The position numbers and the translations under genes are program-made. From contig NC_079888.1 in the NCBI RefSeq assembly GCF_029227915.1, positions 14,181,001 to 14,245,000 on the forward strand: a stretch of DNA of 64,000 nucleotides. The letters are read 5' to 3'. The notes beneath the pieces are model-generated. The model searched no databases. It saw only the letters and a list, made by a program, of their open reading frames with translations, and was not told the DNA's origin. Each line of letters opens with the position of its first letter. Positions within the stretch are counted from its first letter, which is position 1. This stretch comes from Hydractinia symbiolongicarpus. Lineage: Eukaryota; Cnidaria; Hydrozoa; Anthoathecata; Hydractiniidae. Shown one piece after another: positions 56,601 through 62,654 of the stretch.

Positions 56601-57875
56601 AGATACGTAGCTAGCTGGACAATTTTTTTATTTGAGTATTTTATTGTATTGGAAATTACTGCGTGTTTGTATTGGAAATTAATACCACTTTACTTTGAGA
56701 TGAAAATGTACAAAACTTTATTTGACTGTGTGGTGTTGATATGTACAAACAAAAAGAATGAGAGGACGGGAATCAAAAAGTCTTTTCTACGAATTCGCAA
56801 TATTATATAAAACTTTATTACCTGGCGATCTCTCTTAAAGAACTGTCTGTATATGCGACGAACAAATATAAAACCTTTGATTGCTTGGTAGATCACCTGC
56901 ACGACGTATTTTGTTGGGTCATTTTTGTCTGAGTTCTTTCTTGTTCAAAGACTGAAATCTGTGAAAACTAACATCTTTACACTTCTCTGATCGATTGATA
57001 CATCCAGCGCAGAACAACTAACCATGTGTCAAATCGATTTGAGGGGTAAAACATATACGAAAAGTGATATAAATTTAAAATATAAGCCTTAACAATAACT
57101 TTTTCTGAGCGCGCTCAAAGTTTTTGAACGATGTGGCGTCGTTATTTTTATTTGACCTAGTCCAAAATGAAATTGAGCTTGTCCGTTTTTTCATAAAAGA
57201 AAAAATTATTGTTGCAGAGGTTAGTACAATAATTATGAATGAGGAAAACAAGTAAAGTAAATTGTTTTTTTTTTATTTCTTATGCTATTCTCAGTAGGTA
57301 AAAAGAAAAAAAAAAGTAAAAAAGATTTTCACTAGAGTTCCCCTCTAAGCGGATCAACAAAACCAGTTTTTCCTATTCAGAATTAAATCCAGATAAACAA
57401 ATCTACGTAGTAAGGTACAACTTTTGCTAGAATTTTGTATAAAAAGCCTGGTTTCAGCACATATTTATTTTTATCTGGTCTATGCCCCACCATTATTAAT
57501 TTAGAGTATTTAACGTAATTTCTTGTTCATTTGAACAAACGAAGTAAAATATAAAATAAAACAGAGAACTCCATTTCAATCTCCAAAACTTCTATTCGTT
57601 ATTGTAGGTCTGTGTTCTTTATATTCTGGCTTCAGGTTTGTGTTTATTACAGTTGATTACAAGAGTAAAAATAAATATCAACATTTACCTGCTTCATGCA
57701 TATATTTAACACATTTTATAGTTTGCATCGCGCTTTCTTTCATAACGTAAGTTCCATTTTCACACGTACTCCCATTAGTAAGCCTATCTCCAGTCTTTTG
57801 TCGTTCAATTTGAAATGAGTTTGCGAGTGGTAAGCAAAAAAGCATCATTTTGATAACACACATAAAGTTTATCAC
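29669..57875 (-). CDS. Receptor B: ITAM-like type I membrane protein, seven exons
   Basis: Predicted exons (minus strand): 57,875-57,689; 31,399-31,146; 31,073-30,935; 30,488-30,239; 30,105-30,063; 29,955-29,890; 29,785-29,669. The total is 1,056 nt, giving 351 aa, with consistent phases. Exons 1-3 have exactly the sizes of receptor A exons 1-3 (187, 254, 139 nt) and about 90% protein identity. Exon 4 has a different Thr-rich stalk and transmembrane helix (VLIGVLSLLGGVLLILCFII). The tail carries NLYDEIF, then HYTELSL and NYTGL, giving YxxL-x11-YxxL, an ITAM spacing. The intron after exon 6 must use a GC donor (CAG|GCTAGT) to keep frame. Intron 1 is about 26 kb because of the Harbinger and Polinton insertions. 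Whether it is still spliced is unknown. Confidence 0.6.
30639..30735 (-). pseudogene. Truncated extra copy of receptor exon 3
   Basis: About 97 bp match the 3' part of exon 3 (KLFINCLDDTGKNIL block), with a GTATGT donor, but the 5' part and acceptor are missing. It ends right at the duplication breakpoint (30,745) next to the receptor B transmembrane exon. It is best read as the remnant of the gene that donated exons 4-7 of receptor B. Confidence 0.65.
32206..33511 (+). pseudogene. Harbinger (HARBI1-like) transposase, several breaks
   Basis: DDE nuclease of the PIF/Harbinger type. The acidic residues are visible in GAIDGKHV, in GDDAFGL and in RRVVENVFG. The upstream ATGDAQ-like helix-turn-helix part reads LVTGDAQVTIASNF. 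Breaks: TAG at 32,335-32,337; a frameshift before 32,484; TGA at 32,718-32,720 where the family normally has Trp before NFPNC; and a frameshift near 33,220. It cannot encode an active enzyme. Confidence 0.88.
33606..34613 (-). CDS. Harbinger accessory MADF/Myb-like DNA-binding protein, three exons
   Basis: Exons 34,613-34,521, 34,414-34,309 and 34,165-33,606 join with GT-AG introns (phases 0 and 1) into an intact 252-aa frame. Residues about 22-95 form a MADF/SANT-like domain: FIEEVRKFPCLWN, YKDRNIKNNAWQELAR. The C-terminal part is acidic and basic with KREKRKR (nuclear signal-like) and a BESS-like hydrophobic end (KISQLLFEIEF). Such proteins help Harbinger transposase bind DNA and enter the nucleus. 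It is intact while the transposase is dead. Confidence 0.75.
35038..35067 (+). repeat. Polinton left terminal inverted repeat
   Basis: Thirty bp inverted relative to 54,524-54,553 with two mismatches. Polinton terminal repeats are usually hundreds of bp and start AG, so this is unusually short and differs in its terminal bases. Confidence 0.88.
35228..35595 (+). pseudogene. Small OB-fold-like protein gene, frameshifted
   Basis: Two overlapping frames, 35,228-35,428 and 35,410-35,595, read as one protein with a shift near 35,415-35,425. The first half (GIIFKIEYVEEIKTKKGNA) and second half (PGQFYYDYDLVEV) have the beta-rich look of a single-stranded DNA-binding OB fold; I do not assign a family firmly. 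AATAAA precedes the start. A 10-bp stem hairpin (TTTTGTGACT/AGTCACAAAA) overlaps the stop. Confidence 0.45.
35625..35891 (+). CDS. SAP-domain protein, 88 aa
   Basis: Residues 1-32 (KLRQEAKALGLKGYSTLKR..LIEAI) fit the SAP/Rho-N helix-extended-helix fold that binds DNA or RNA. A CEPC pair follows at about residue 46, then a basic KKQRR stretch. The gene is intact and converges on the 221-aa gene, with a palindrome of the TCTAGTATGTTGA type between the two (35,887-35,914). Confidence 0.6.
   Translation: MDKLRQEAKALGLKGYSTLKRIDLIEAIRKVKYKDASTQTDGLYCEPCAKIVWEKNLAQYSRDLAKKQRRVVHDGDLLIDQDTGEVIV
35934..36599 (-). CDS. Conserved 221-aa Polinton protein with hydrophobic hairpin
   Basis: The N-terminal region is Pro-rich and carries an in-frame double-hairpin mini-repeat encoding DRLAAPQEQES (36,518-36,542). 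Residues about 65-110 contain two hydrophobic stretches rich in Ala/Gly (MIAVTVITSAAGIATLATGF). The C-terminal half is charged and helical (ISRAIQDGIISDDEF). Similar proteins accompany many cnidarian Polintons, to my knowledge without known function. The start follows AGAATAA. Confidence 0.6.
   Translation of the reverse strand: MADMKLYPTLPPSAPEHEPDRLAAPQEQESQVYRLKKIEEIEQYLRSEIKEREKLYKTFKLWGMGLRYADHGMIAVTVITSAAGIATLATGFGAPIAIGLEAAALAVGIGKVGLKNASKRIQYEVHKHESIKLLAELKLDTVYDKISRAIQDGIISDDEFTWIMQKKQRYMVLKEQIRQRTKKAVKSINDNERAELLAQGRQEAKDEIFKKLQSAQYVSAT
36600..37271 (-). CDS. Putative minor capsid (penton-like) protein, 223 aa
   Basis: Intact, beta-rich, soluble. Its size and pattern (early RIALKSISI and WLNLYS strands, GLYKIEDIAAIVNSQ, a late LEFMLTDED strand and an FVGITMHLLIE end) resemble the single jelly-roll penton of Polintons. 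The assignment rests on pattern and on the missing alternative candidate. The stop abuts the next gene (1 bp). The start codon lies in a perfect 22-bp palindrome (37,269-37,290). Confidence 0.45.
   Translation of the reverse strand: MRQLYVTDIEKPTIFDDYLGQDTRIALKSISIRPVWLNLYSNNDFTIRKVGPDQTVTRIEIMNGLYKIEDIAAIVNSQAQDKIKLFVLKNGLCRLRVSDGYTVVIHRKLQELMGLPYDPAKKYFTKGAYDSYYKTDVYQRLRLVCPQLDEDDCLLDGKKSKILALLPTKELNAWGDMLTWNFDTPIYLPLKGSTDRLEFMLTDEDHHEKNVSFVGITMHLLIE
37269..37290. promoter_or_regulatory. Perfect 22-bp palindrome containing the start codon of the penton-like gene
   Basis: Reads CATGTTTCTTT then AAAGAAACATG; the minus-strand ATG is at 37,269-37,271. A TATAAATG lies about 20 bp upstream on the minus strand. 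Confidence 0.6.
37363..37629 (-). CDS. Candidate 88-codon ORF antisense to the 5' part of the 350-aa frame
   Basis: The residues look protein-like (AIQVFGGYTQGGA, DFYWVFREHREGHGNV), more so than the opposite frame over the same DNA. There is no ATG; in-frame TAG preceded by TTCATTCTTG looks like a splice acceptor, so it may be a 3' exon. If real, the plus-strand gene starts at 37,630. Family unknown. Confidence 0.3.
   Translation of the reverse strand: MVIDVEFKDTVDERHGAIQVFGGYTQGGASAMTSEINLYIPVAKGLTGPIYTYGVVQQVSGDFYWVFREHREGHGNVRFCRNVEVLML
37408..38460 (+). CDS. Conserved Polinton protein with C-terminal membrane anchor
   Basis: Open for 350 codons; the true start may be the ATG at 37,630 (276 aa), because the opposite strand looks coding before that. 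The middle is mixed alpha/beta (GRWWPQVDGDWAKF, ARTPVNFAVMHHVYMLPSD), followed by a Pro/Met-rich linker and a hydrophobic C-terminal helix (TLVTVGVGLILAYLWLK). The last codons are also found, at the truncation point, in element L. No family recognised. It is convergent with the 446-aa gene. Confidence 0.55.
   Translation: MTFSMFTKYPIKVPTNLLNDPVSVNWTGQALGYWNIQVNFACHCASTALGISAKHLNGSVPLINSIFKFHVYYHMRRILARMKVPMPYDDGFSQYENPYSTSGYAQICREYGADPNAQYKFKAPMSSLKNGRWWPQVDGDWAKFIMPTSQGLTSEGLSKLSERIRVYVILLLGSQADAKASLIGSDADNFTARQILLQKFEAMVQREENVGHDITEFQKVLQYARTPVNFAVMHHVYMLPSDMNLRIGKIVGYNNNILIAPASAMIGIRLDLNNKPITTQPRGLKRVRSPPGQEISRGGATLTQGSEKMSMMSMPPIPQSGQGDGNPHEDTKATLVTVGVGLILAYLWLK
38461..38596. repeat. Spacer with three double-hairpin mini-repeats and a palindrome
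   Basis: A partial copy (38,463-38,480), a full copy (38,485-38,509, GCTCTTGCTGAGCC then GCTAGGCGATC) and an inverted full copy (38,524-38,547) are followed by a palindrome with GATCTA...TAGATC outer arms (about 38,560-38,593). They lie between convergent stops. Confidence 0.65.
38597..39937 (-). CDS. 446-aa coiled-coil and membrane-domain Polinton protein
   Basis: Intact. The N-terminal third is acidic with an N-terminal PIYEGDDFTPEE motif. The middle (about 95-315) is helical with strong heptads (LQTLKGNLKHLKNKM; EELERLQDQKEAVREA). The C-terminal 130 residues hold hydrophobic segments separated by a Gly/Ala-rich loop (VTGGGGAGAAAGGSAAGKG) and end in a basic KRGKKS tail. Four in-frame mini-repeats encode DRLAA/DRLPA blocks (39,316-39,340; 39,364-39,388; 39,454-39,478; 39,811-39,835); the last is missing from element L. 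ATAAATG marks the start. Confidence 0.65.
   Translation of the reverse strand: MPINPIYEGDDFTPEEKISDEDFSRPDASSTITPDRLAALQEHQGQSGSARDTTTRQREELLKSKVDDLYEHLREELGQPIARYYNEFEARENQLLFDGIEITKRHGELRSVAEIRRRLGTNRLRAMGFTDYTTPNKGSKVMAQKLLNEIVHVDRLAAQQEKAGDIEMMPLLENGLDETESLIDRLPARQEQETPFGASDRLAAQQEQAFTEREKRGLNLELQTLKGNLKHLKNKMIFYDSEIAKAEAKVKRLETKKATPGLSEEQLAIWNEDIARAFEELERLQDQKEAVREAHGLLSSDTQSQLNAIKETLMKIAEGDKSLAEKLRILFKEQGITIASIVAAVGLLISTIVLAVTGGGGAGAAAGGSAAGKGFIQKQLERLGKFLKYLAGKAGAALPGIIGTVVSFFFRVAAKVVEYAAKHLYIAIAAAAAFVVAYVGKRGKKS
39971..41255 (+). pseudogene. Major capsid protein, double jelly-roll, +1 frameshift
   Basis: The same protein as 5368-6651, with about 90% identity. One extra base near 40,850-40,862, after FVDPGKG, shifts the frame and ends it at 40,879. 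The remaining third continues in the next frame to 41,255. The start follows AATAAAGC. It is divergent from the 446-aa gene, with only 33 bp between start codons. Confidence 0.85.
41263..41661 (+). CDS. Conserved 132-aa Polinton membrane/coiled-coil protein
   Basis: Intact homologue of 4963-5361 with identical length. The start at 41,263 is chosen because it matches the other copy and follows AATAAAG, 7 bp after the capsid stop. Hydrophobic termini flank a coiled coil. A mini-repeat (41,653-41,676) supplies the last codons and the stop. Confidence 0.65.
   Translation: MASILVLAGGAIINALAFSGSNYLFSKLSGHGEAERKRHDKAIEQLQAAQTQWVRDRQAKTDWYNHQRELKRQAGESLKELDEGMRDYYIATIEKAPKLSDFYTPSKQQQDGELTFIVGSLALLGFAVYKFA
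41691..41717. promoter_or_regulatory. 11-bp perfect hairpin spanning the integrase start codon
   Basis: Arms 41,691-41,701 and 41,707-41,717 (TTTCGACATGT/ACATGTCGAAA) flank AATAA. The integrase ATG is at 41,709. It is the same structure as 4931-4957 in element L. Confidence 0.65.
41709..42722 (+). pseudogene. Polinton integrase with early nonsense codon
   Basis: A 337-codon rve-type integrase with catalytic Asp in HQFDLL, Asp in MIDAGTEF and Glu in AFVENFNK, and an N-terminal helical region. TAG at codon 22 (41,772-41,774) replaces a Trp found in the element L copy; the rest is open. Translation from a downstream ATG at 41,817 would keep the catalytic core but lose the N terminus. A GC-rich hairpin (GGTTCCCC/GGGGAACC, 42,749-42,771) follows the stop. 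Confidence 0.85.
42830..42987 (-). pseudogene. 3' part of the Bro-N protein gene, separated by a LINE
   Basis: On the minus strand the frame (LVVLAETPNAIVHYNWL, ending LRELAEI then TAG) aligns with the C-terminal domain after the stop codon of the element L MSV199 gene (LIDNPNGMHAFNRF). It is the continuation of 47,313-47,919 beyond the LINE. Confidence 0.75.
43133..46071 (-). pseudogene. LINE ORF2: endonuclease and reverse transcriptase, one frameshift
   Basis: The endonuclease (about residues 20-240) shows NINSIRNKFDFL, CETKVD, MGDFNLEPDS and SDFHRMVL. The reverse transcriptase shows FMDLSKAFDCISHDLL (motif A), GVPQESVLGPLLFNIFLND (B) and YADDNTIY (C). The C terminus has CQCRLCRLYIHNLG, a Cys-rich end I associate with CR1-like LINEs of cnidarians. 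A one-base shift near 44,440, before the RPISILP block, separates the two frames; otherwise the ORF is open. Confidence 0.88.
46093..47305 (-). pseudogene. LINE ORF1 with SGNH/GDSL-esterase domain, two frameshifts
   Basis: The N-terminal part (47,305-46,958) is acidic with a coiled coil (IKSLKDQIKFLKEE). A Ser/Asn-rich linker is in a second frame. The C-terminal part (46,722-46,093) has SGNH-hydrolase blocks: YILGDSII (Ser), VILHVGTNDI (Asn-Asp) and LHLNRKG (His). Frameshifts lie near 46,955 and 46,700-46,760. ORF1 esterases are known in CR1 and related LINEs. Confidence 0.75.
47313..47919 (-). pseudogene. Bro-N domain protein, 5' part
   Basis: The probable start is the ATG at 47,895 (MSLVVDYF), preceded by ATAAGAAAG as in element L. 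Residues about 5-110 match the baculovirus-repeat Bro-N domain: YLVAKDVWGAVGYNDN, then TMLLTEPGLYCFLLRCGRPE. A linker with EQEIIELRQRHVP is shared with the L protein. The frame runs into the LINE after a DDEYPYVAICGQQGYVAQK segment. It is presumably a DNA-binding regulator; its C terminus is at 42,830. Confidence 0.75.
47958..48140 (-). CDS. Conserved 60-aa acidic Polinton protein
   Basis: Homologue of 2818-2997 with the same order and spacing, intact. The sequence DAVDDDDDSKLANTTRDIEE shows a run of acidic residues. Hairpin arms TTTTTGTGA/TCACAAAAT lie just downstream (about 47,933-47,958), as in element L. Confidence 0.6.
   Translation of the reverse strand: MDNESVIKAVYQALLRAHSRLIDAVDDDDDSKLANTTRDIEELCKKYPWLPQLSVGYWTS
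48162..48770 (-). pseudogene. A32-like packaging ATPase with one nonsense codon
   Basis: The same as 2190-2804. Walker A is GPTSCGKTQR, the Walker B-like block is ETLFIVDNMIADE and the sensor is LWVLTQRY. TGA at 48,324-48,326 replaces a Trp present in the L copy; the frame then stays open for 53 codons to TAG. AATAAA abuts the start. Confidence 0.85.
48824..48847 (+). repeat. Double-hairpin mini-repeat upstream of the ATPase gene
   Basis: ACTCCCGTGGAGCC then GCCAGGCGAT. It lies in spacer DNA between the ATPase start and the small membrane gene, next to other GC-rich inverted repeats (about 48,786-48,815). Confidence 0.6.
48948..49190 (-). pseudogene. 80-codon membrane protein with internal TAG
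   Basis: Homologue of 1895-2134. TAG at 49,146-49,148 falls where the L copy has Trp. The remaining frame, ending GYMTGAILFDDYAIKQGWYK and a short PPK tail, is conserved. AATAAATG marks the start. Confidence 0.55.
49200..49544 (-). CDS. Small single-span membrane protein, 114 aa
   Basis: Intact. The basic N-terminal motif KKNEGRVAAGKRLAEWNRKN is followed by a Ser/Thr/Gln linker, a transmembrane segment (GAGGIAVLAVCVAVYYI, about residues 72-90) and a short tail whose first part is mini-repeat-derived (49,237-49,279). ATAAATG marks the start. A virion-membrane or entry-related role is possible but unproven. Confidence 0.6.
   Translation of the reverse strand: MSESNQFITKKNEGRVAAGKRLAEWNRKNKAKLKQVPARVETSENSSTPASTSQEGQEPIAVPHKFSAYLYGAGGIAVLAVCVAVYYIKPSISARAEGPSQQQKPSKIDIFHMR
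49588..50232 (-). CDS. 214-aa membrane-anchored Polinton protein
   Basis: Intact counterpart of 557-1195. The N-terminal hydrophobic anchor is LELLLVMLYVSFLYVYC. A helical region (LLDKATEKQLDNLLKKLEAQ) follows, then a second mildly hydrophobic patch (CGLWLAPVSLFCTVF, about residues 150-165). AATAAAA precedes the start. It is downstream of, and on the same strand as, the polymerase. Function unknown. Confidence 0.6.
   Translation of the reverse strand: MILELLLVMLYVSFLYVYCKFSSLIKVMSELNEILDVLDTPSPAMRKREKVKQNLSLVNSLGKKQWTSELLDKATEKQLDNLLKKLEAQAQKSAAKDLLSKMSGVDNFQTMMSDINANFLIQNSTSELIGNVTEKLPSFTRNSPMEVVGSYMYEKCGLWLAPVSLFCTVFNHLDWKKFSEIAEERQAQIKLRKDIPDEINESTGEPSFAEQKLS
50369..54352 (-). pseudogene. 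Protein-primed family B DNA polymerase with one in-frame TAG
   Basis: One frame of 1,327 codons interrupted only by TAG at 53,456-53,458 (codon 299). The N-terminal part is a helical terminal region typical of Polinton polymerases. A C2H2-like finger (YCRNCMHGF) and a VRDHCHYTGQYRGAAH zinc motif follow. Exonuclease motifs are YVDTE, YDDHII and YHDLYVMSDTLLLADVF. Polymerase motifs are YIDANNLYG (A), NNSVFGKTMENV (B) and YMDTDSFV (C). It would replicate the element DNA. ATAAAATG marks the start; a hairpin (GTTGTGACCC/GGGTGACAAC, about 54,362-54,387) lies just upstream. If the TAG is read as stop, the second frame from 53,428 still holds all catalytic motifs. Confidence 0.9.
54524..54553 (-). 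repeat. Polinton right terminal inverted repeat
   Basis: Inverted partner of 35,038-35,067, with two mismatches in 30 bp, followed by the AAAAAA target duplication. Confidence 0.88.
54720..55240 (+). pseudogene. Second copy of the degenerate Cys-rich gene fragment
   Basis: Collinear with 22,711-23,230 and shares the same stops, so inactivation preceded the segmental duplication. Confidence 0.3.
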
Positions 57876-59616
57876 TAAATTATGAAACCTAAATAAAAAT
57901 ATTTTGGTAAATGGCTTATCTTGTTACAAATACCAATTACAGTCTTATTGGTCTTTAGGAAATTTTCTCAACCGTTTCAGCAAATTTTAAAAAGGTATGG
58001 AACAAGAAACACGTACGTATCAACCACAAGTCTCTTCGTCGTTGCCCGTTCAGCGCACTTAATACAGATAATCAATCAATGTCAAGTTTCTAACTATAAA
58101 ACATTAAACCCTAAAAAAAACTACTTATTCGATGTGAAGTATCTAAAATTATTGGACAGTAGTCGAATTTAAATGTTTTCCAGTATTTTCTTACTAACAG
58201 GATACTTGCAAAATTTCGTATTTCACAAGTGACAATAGAAACAGAGCAAACCTTTCTTTCTTAAGCAAAGTAAGCAAAGGACACCGTTTAAATTGGTGCT
58301 CAAGATTAAAGTTATATCATATATTTTTATTTTTTTAGTTGAAAACAATTGTTGACGAAAAATTGTTGATGCGTTAGGCAATAACTACATACACATTTTC
58401 CATGTTCTCATTTTTTAACCCGAACTGAGAAAAGAATTATGAGAACATTTCAATCATTACTTATATAATATATAAAATATAATATAATAAATAATATCTT
58501 TAATAAAACTTTTTCAAGTATTCTCCATAAAATATCGTATCCCTCTAAAAAAAAGGAAAAGAAAAGACCAAAATTTAAAAATAATCTTAACCCGAAAATA
58601 TAACAGGCAAGGTAAACATCAGTATGTAAGACAAACAAACCAACTTTTGTTATTGTTGTAGTCTCTGCGTATTATCTGTTTTGTTTTACCAAGTTTCTCT
58701 GCTTATGAAAATAGTTTCATATATACTTATAAACACCGTCTGAAACGAAATTACAAGGATTAAAATAACTTTTGAAAGACATAATCCAACAATTAAAAGT
58801 CCTCAAAATTAATGAAGGAGATTTGCATGGTTACTATGCAGATTTGTGTTTAATTGTATATTTCTTGCATGTATGACTACCGTTTGTTGACACACGCTGT
58901 TCAGTTGTGTAAGTTGTATATACAATTTTCGACATCTTCTCGATGCTGAATGCTTCAACAGAAAATCGTTTTAGCTTAAACAAATGCTATAGAGCTGTAA
59001 AAAATTTGCAGTTATAAGTCTGATGAAAAGAATCGATGAGACATGCTTAGAAACAGCCTACCCAGAAACGAATAAATTGAGTCGTGAAACTAAGTTGCTG
59101 AAGTGAGATATAATTCCGCAATTAGGAAGCAGTAAATTAGTCAATAAATTTATTTTAATATATATAATAGTATAAATAAATAGCAGATTGGCGGTTCCAT
59201 TTTCATTTGTTCTATTAGATACTACAACTCTGACTGACATGAAATCTGACATTGTATGGAAGTTCCACACATATTCAGGGCCCTCGAATCTATGCTTAAA
59301 CTATTGGCAAAATTTGGAAAAAAGTCCTGGATTGTCGGCTGGTATCATTGTTGTTACTTTTCCTACTTGGGAAACATTTTAAAGTTTTACCAGCAAAAAT
59401 AATTGTGGAACATGTCCCTTGGTTTCCCGGACCCCGAGTCAAGTTTGTAACTTTTAATCTAGGGAAAAAATTGTGGTGTGTAGATTGCTGCTATATACTT
59501 TTGCTTTAAGAAAGAGAGGTGTATTCTTTTTGTACACAAAATGCTGTTTCCAGAGCCTATGTTGAATTTATTAGAAAAAAATAAAAGAACCTAGCAATTC
59601 AATTAATCGTATTATC

Positions 59617-61228
59617 CTCTATATTATAATCTCTTAAATAATAGCCGTATTCTGTCTGTTCAAAATGGTTGCGGGCAGCTTTTTTCAGAAAAATAGCGAG
59701 GGGCCCGATTTTTACGGACCTGCGTTTTTCGGCTAGACGCCGTTAAATTCGGGAATAATTTCGGAATCGCGCCAGAACCGGATAAATAAAAAACATGCTA
59801 CGGAGGCCATTTCAGTTTAAAAGTGACGGTGCCAAGTTTGCAGATCACCTTTTTATCTTCTCTAAGCTTTTTAATTTTGTTTTCTTTCTGTTTTCACATG
59901 TTAAGGCAAGGTATATTTTTTTACCTTTTTTACCCACGTACAAGTCTTAAATCACCACTTTTAAGATTTTGGCAGGGAACGTAGATCTTTACCCATCTTT
60001 AAGGCTAGCTAGCTAGCTATAATTAGCTTTACTTACTCATATTGTTTTAAATGTTTATTCAGTTTGGTGTACTATTATTCATTTGTGTTTGTTGTTGTGG
60101 CTATCTAACTATAGTTCTTTAGCTACCACCTCTCACTAAAAGCTATAAAGTAGCCAAATGCAGTTTGGCTAACAACAACATTCCTAATAATGATTACAGT
60201 ATGCTAAATACAGTCAGGTTGCCACAGCTTTTAAATACTGTTAGGAAAATTTATTCGGGAAAATGAAATTGCTGAGTAATTTCTTTAACTGGACTGGGTA
60301 ACGCCGGGCTGCTTCCTGATTTCTTTTAAAACCGAAGCGATAAAGATTTTTGGAAAATAGTATTACCCCTATGCTCGTGTATGTAGTCTGGTGTTAACGA
60401 GGGGCTGTTTTCTGTGATTTTATTTACACCGTTGTGATAGTTTTTTTGGAAAATGGTATTACGCCTATTACTCATGTGTGACACCGTTTACCTGTAATAA
60501 ACGTTCAACCAGATGTTAGGAGTAGCTTGTGTTGTCAGTTCTTTATTTAAATTGAAGTTGCGATAAGTTTTTTATTGGAAAAGGCAATTACGCCTATAAC
60601 GTGTGTGTGACACCGTTTATACCTGTACTAAGTGCTCAGTCCGGTGTCACGATTAATTTGTTACTGTTTACTGAAACTTATTCCACAAAATAAAATAATT
60701 TTGACTTATTGTTTTTGCTATGACGGGGTAACAAATGGTTGTAAACTGTGCTTTTATTTTGGCTAAAGTTGTAGTAAAGTTATATTTTCCAAACTACATT
60801 ACAACCGAAACACTATAATGTTGTGTGCGCTTTACTCGATTCACAACATATATTCTGCATACCTGTACTAAAGCGCTCCACCTAAATGTGTGACACTGTT
60901 TGCCGTTTTTATTATGCACTTAACTTGACCTTCATTGCTAGGCCGCACAGCTTCACGACATACTGTATACCTGTACTAAAGCGCTCCACCTGACCGTGTT
61001 GCACAGTTTGCGGTTCTTATTAAGCGCTTCAAGGCGTTCAACAACAGTGGCTTGTCGCTTACCCCGCGTTTCGACGCCGGTTCTCCCGGCTAGTACCCGT
61101 ATACGTCTGTCCATCTTTCTGTCTGTCACGCAAAATGGTAGCTTAGCTGCGCAGGTAGCGAGACGCACGCAATGCGTTATAAAAAAAGAACGGACGAACC
61201 CGTGGATTTTCCACGGGCTAATGACTAG
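59617..61228 (+). mobile_element. Helitron-like non-autonomous element with an empty site in copy 1
   Basis: Absent from copy 1 near 27,535, where AATTAATTACAATAATTACA is continuous. The 3' end is a CCCGTGGATTTTCCACGGG hairpin (61,199-61,217), then CTAATGACTAG before T. The 5' side has TCTATATTATAATC and, 13 bp inside, TCTCTTAAATAATAGCC, suggesting one element nested at the start of another. The interior resembles the 14,023-17,251 units. No terminal inverted repeats and no target duplication. Confidence 0.7.
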
Positions 61229-62654
61229 TTTATTACAATAGTTACAATAAATTCTACTGACTTAACAAGTAGCTACTATTATTAAGAAAAAAGTACGCAC
61301 ATGAGTAGACACATGAGTGTAAATTTCGTAGTTTGTTCCCACAAGTAGTAGGTTGTTTGTACAATTTTAAACTTGAACTTGTCAAAGTTTACTGTCTTTA
61401 TCAACATATCTTGGTACTTGTGGAGACTGACGTGGATTATTTCGTCATTTCCTTATGCTAGAAAGTGCAATGAGCCACTTTTAAACGTTTCTGGGCCTAC
61501 CTCCGTGTAGTTTATGCCAACTTTTGTTTGTTTTTTATTTGGTTTGTTTGTTTATTTTAAGTTACATCTATGTTGTAAACCGAGTTGGATTTTAAATCAC
61601 GTTGACCTAAAGTCAAGTTTGCTCAAACCAAGTAATCCTGGGCATATTACAGTAAACCAAACTGTTTCGACTTATATTCTATTTAAACCAAGTTGACCAC
61701 ATGCATGAATTTAACTCGCTTCATTGTCCTTTGTGAAGTTCCCGATATATTGAAGTCTGAATAATAAGATAACAGGCTGAATTGCGTTCATAGTAGGCTT
61801 AAGTGATTGATGAGACATTTAAAAGTAAAAAGATGTATTTTTTATAATAAAATATGTGTACAAAGATTTCACACTTCAAGTACAAAAAGAGTGTGTTGTG
61901 GCTGAAATTCATTCAACAAACTCTTTCCCTTTGGAGTACCTGAACCGTTCTTCAGGCAATTGTTAAACTTCACTTTGCCGTCTATACGTCAGCTAACTAT
62001 TCTTCAAAACGTTTTCAAGGTTTTGTTCCGCCATTTTGAACATCATGTGGCGAGTGAATAAATAAGTTAAACCAAGTTGGGAATTTCCGATCCGTTTAAA
62101 TTGAGTAATATTTTTGGACAAGGAGATTTAATATTAAACTTGGGTTACAAAACCATATCTAACAATGAAGATTTAGGAAATGAGTCAAAAAAGAAGAAGA
62201 AGCTTAAGCCAACTTAAATTTCTTTACCTTATATAAATAACTTAAATATAAAATGCTATAATGAAACTGCGTCAAACATCTATAACACAATAACCTGTGT
62301 ACATTTATCATGTATCATTCTTGTAAACAATAGATCACTTAACACTTTGAAATATACTGCGTTTTCAAAATCTAATCAAACTTAGCATACCAAATATTAA
62401 CTATAAAAAATTTTTTAATGGCAGCATATTTTGTGAAGTCATTAGAAACTTGAAATATGCCGAAAATACCACTTTATTAATTGTAGAACAAATTTTAATG
62501 TTGAAGTTTCCGGAATCCAAATAAACGTTATTTAACATGTTTTCCTGTTTTTATGTAATTGGTATATAGAATGCTAAAAATTGTCCCAAAAACCGATATA
62601 CACTATCTTTTTGTTCGAAAAATACAGGAAATCAAATTAATCACATGTCCAAAA
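61229..62654. other. Duplicated upstream DNA, no gene
   Basis: Collinear with about 27,540-29,014. No coding frame is conserved between the two copies here. Confidence 0.5.

Larger units (their letters stand above)
30745..62654. repeat. Copy 2 of the segmental duplication, with three large insertions
   Basis: Collinear with 21,066-29,014. After removing the Harbinger (2,803 + 3 bp), the Polinton (19,516 + 6 bp) and the Helitron-like element (about 1,612 bp), about 7,970 bp remain, against about 7,949 bp in copy 1. Confidence 0.9.
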
